This document shows positions 63,042-64,000 of a stretch of DNA of 64,000 nucleotides, piece by piece. The DNA lies in the NCBI GenBank assembly GCA_030066045.1, contig JASJCJ010000028.1, positions 1 through 64,000 of the forward strand, read 5' to 3'. The notes beneath the pieces are model-generated. The model worked only from the letters and a program-made list of their open reading frames with translations. It did no database searches and was not told where the DNA came from. The first letter of the stretch is position 1; every line of letters begins with the position of its first letter. This DNA is from Calothrix sp. MO_167.B12. GTDB lineage: Bacteria; Cyanobacteriota; Cyanobacteriia; Cyanobacteriales; Nostocaceae. Both the position numbers and the translations under genes were made by a program.

Positions 63042-64000
63042 TTATGGCTTAGTTAAATGTTGTTCGTTTTTGCGGTATTTGGCAATTAACCTGCGTCGTT
63101 TGATGGGTGGGTAAACCAGTATCGTTGCCAAAGGTAATCCAGTTCCTACTAATCCTAATAATATGTAAAAATTGAAGAATCCGATAGTATAACCAATTCC
63201 TAAACTAATTCCCAATCCTATAGCAAGTAAGCGGAGTATAATATTAAAAATAATATCTGCTTTGTCATGATACAAAAATCGCAACGTAACTATTATGAAA
63301 CATAATAATAATATAAAAATACATATACCCAGACATATTAAACCTATAATATTCCCAATTAGAAGATAGGGAAAAACAATAATATGTATAACCTTAGCTA
63401 TAACCAAACTCCAAGCTATAATCAAACCCAAAATTAAAACCATACCAGAACACCCTAAACACCCCTCTAGGTTTGGGTTACAAAAACACCCATATAAAGC
63501 TAAAAAAAATAGTACGGGAATAATTGGCTCCATAATACCTACAATATCCAAAGAGGTAGTATCCGCAGATGTAATACCCACAGATGTAATTGCAGCAACT
63601 AAGGAGCAAGCAAAAAGTGGTATGTACGGAACTTCTCGCCTTGCAATTGGTATAGCAGCAGTCTGTACTTTGACTGTGATAGGATAAGTCTCTGGTATCC
63701 CATTGGTATGCAAAAGTAACTGACGTTGAAATTGTTTATCAGCTACCAACTTGCTAGTATCTATACTAATTTGACACGTATTGGGTTTATTTGCGGTACA
63801 TCTTATAGCTTCTCCTACAGAAATCCAAGCATGAGAGTCTGGAGTATGGGGTGGATCTTGAGGGTGGGGTGCAACTTCCCATCTACCCTCCAATACAGTA
63901 TCAGGTATTGGGTTTGTTATTTTAATTGTTTGTGTCAGCCTTTCACCCAAACGAGTTGCTGTAAATTCTAGCACTGGGGGACTGATTTCAATTCCTGGTA
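63042..64000 (-). CDS. 3' part of a membrane protein, incomplete at right edge
   Basis: The frame stays open past the GTG at 63974 to the window end (preceding residues read PGIEISPP), so the true start lies outside. The N-terminal part (about 100 residues visible) is a beta-rich domain (LEFTATRLGERLTQTIKITNP, then TCQISIDTSKL) of the type seen at the ends of cyanobacterial surface or kinase proteins. It is followed by about six hydrophobic helices. The basic C-terminus (PPIKRRRLIAKYRKN) is probably cytosolic. I cannot name the family. Confidence 0.6.
   Translation of the reverse strand, partial: PGIEISPPVLEFTATRLGERLTQTIKITNPIPDTVLEGRWEVAPHPQDPPHTPDSHAWISVGEAIRCTANKPNTCQISIDTSKLVADKQFQRQLLLHTNGIPETYPITVKVQTAAIPIARREVPYIPLFACSLVAAITSVGITSADTTSLDIVGIMEPIIPVLFFLALYGCFCNPNLEGCLGCSGMVLILGLIIAWSLVIAKVIHIIVFPYLLIGNIIGLICLGICIFILLLCFIIVTLRFLYHDKADIIFNIILRLLAIGLGISLGIGYTIGFFNFYILLGLVGTGLPLATILVYPPIKRRRLIAKYRKNEQHLTKP

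Overview
The window looks like the chromosome of a filamentous, probably heterocyst-forming cyanobacterium (Nostocales type). The reasons are the many HIP1 octamers (GCGATCGC), a DevBCA-type exporter, tyrosine-kinase-driven exopolysaccharide genes, large TPR/NACHT and CHAT/NACHT proteins, an NRPS relic, and intergenic space crowded with small inverted-repeat elements. The species cannot be fixed from the sequence alone.

Region 1 (about 0.4-22.8 kb, all minus strand) is an exopolysaccharide locus. Read from 22840 downward it holds two GT4 glycosyltransferases, a Wzc-type co-polymerase/tyrosine autokinase, a Wzy/O-antigen-ligase-type protein, a GT4, a Wzx-type flippase, a GT2, a putative alpha/alpha-toroid protein, GalE, a GT4, a large secreted Asp-box propeller protein resembling GH74, a GT4 and a GT2. 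The GT4 and GT2 genes at 2070-3242 and 416-1447 are paralogs of those at 15165-16352 and 11868-12887, so part of the locus has been duplicated. A phosphoglucomutase/phosphomannomutase at 26-27.5 kb and GalE could supply sugar nucleotides.

Region 2 (24-31 kb) holds an ABC ATPase without a neighbouring permease, RdgB, the phosphohexomutase, three small secreted proteins and a VapBC-type toxin-antitoxin pair, mixed with repeats.

Region 3 (31-52 kb) is accessory. It has a P-loop ATPase followed by a 2235-residue NACHT-TPR protein whose TPR array is built from near-identical 240-bp DNA repeats. It also has a secreted SdrD-like/Calx-beta adhesin, a decayed NRPS locus, and a CHAT-NACHT-membrane protein. 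In the NRPS locus I traced an adenylation-domain pseudogene with stops, a frameshift, two inserted MITE-like elements and a fusion-deletion into the surviving C(partial)-A-PCP-TE gene. The NACHT proteins are candidates for NLR-like immunity or regulated cell death.

Region 4 (52.6-64 kb) contains a Cu(I) P1B ATPase, an unknown small protein, a TetR-family regulator with a C-terminal ribbon-helix-helix-like extension, a clear operator/promoter, a devBCA-type operon, an AbiL/RloAB-like ATPase-TOPRIM pair overlapping by 8 nt, and the 3' part of a membrane protein running off the right edge.

I saw no tRNA, rRNA, CRISPR array or transposase gene. At least six families of short inverted-repeat elements occur, some with visible target-site duplications. 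All homology statements come from reading motifs by eye, not from a search.
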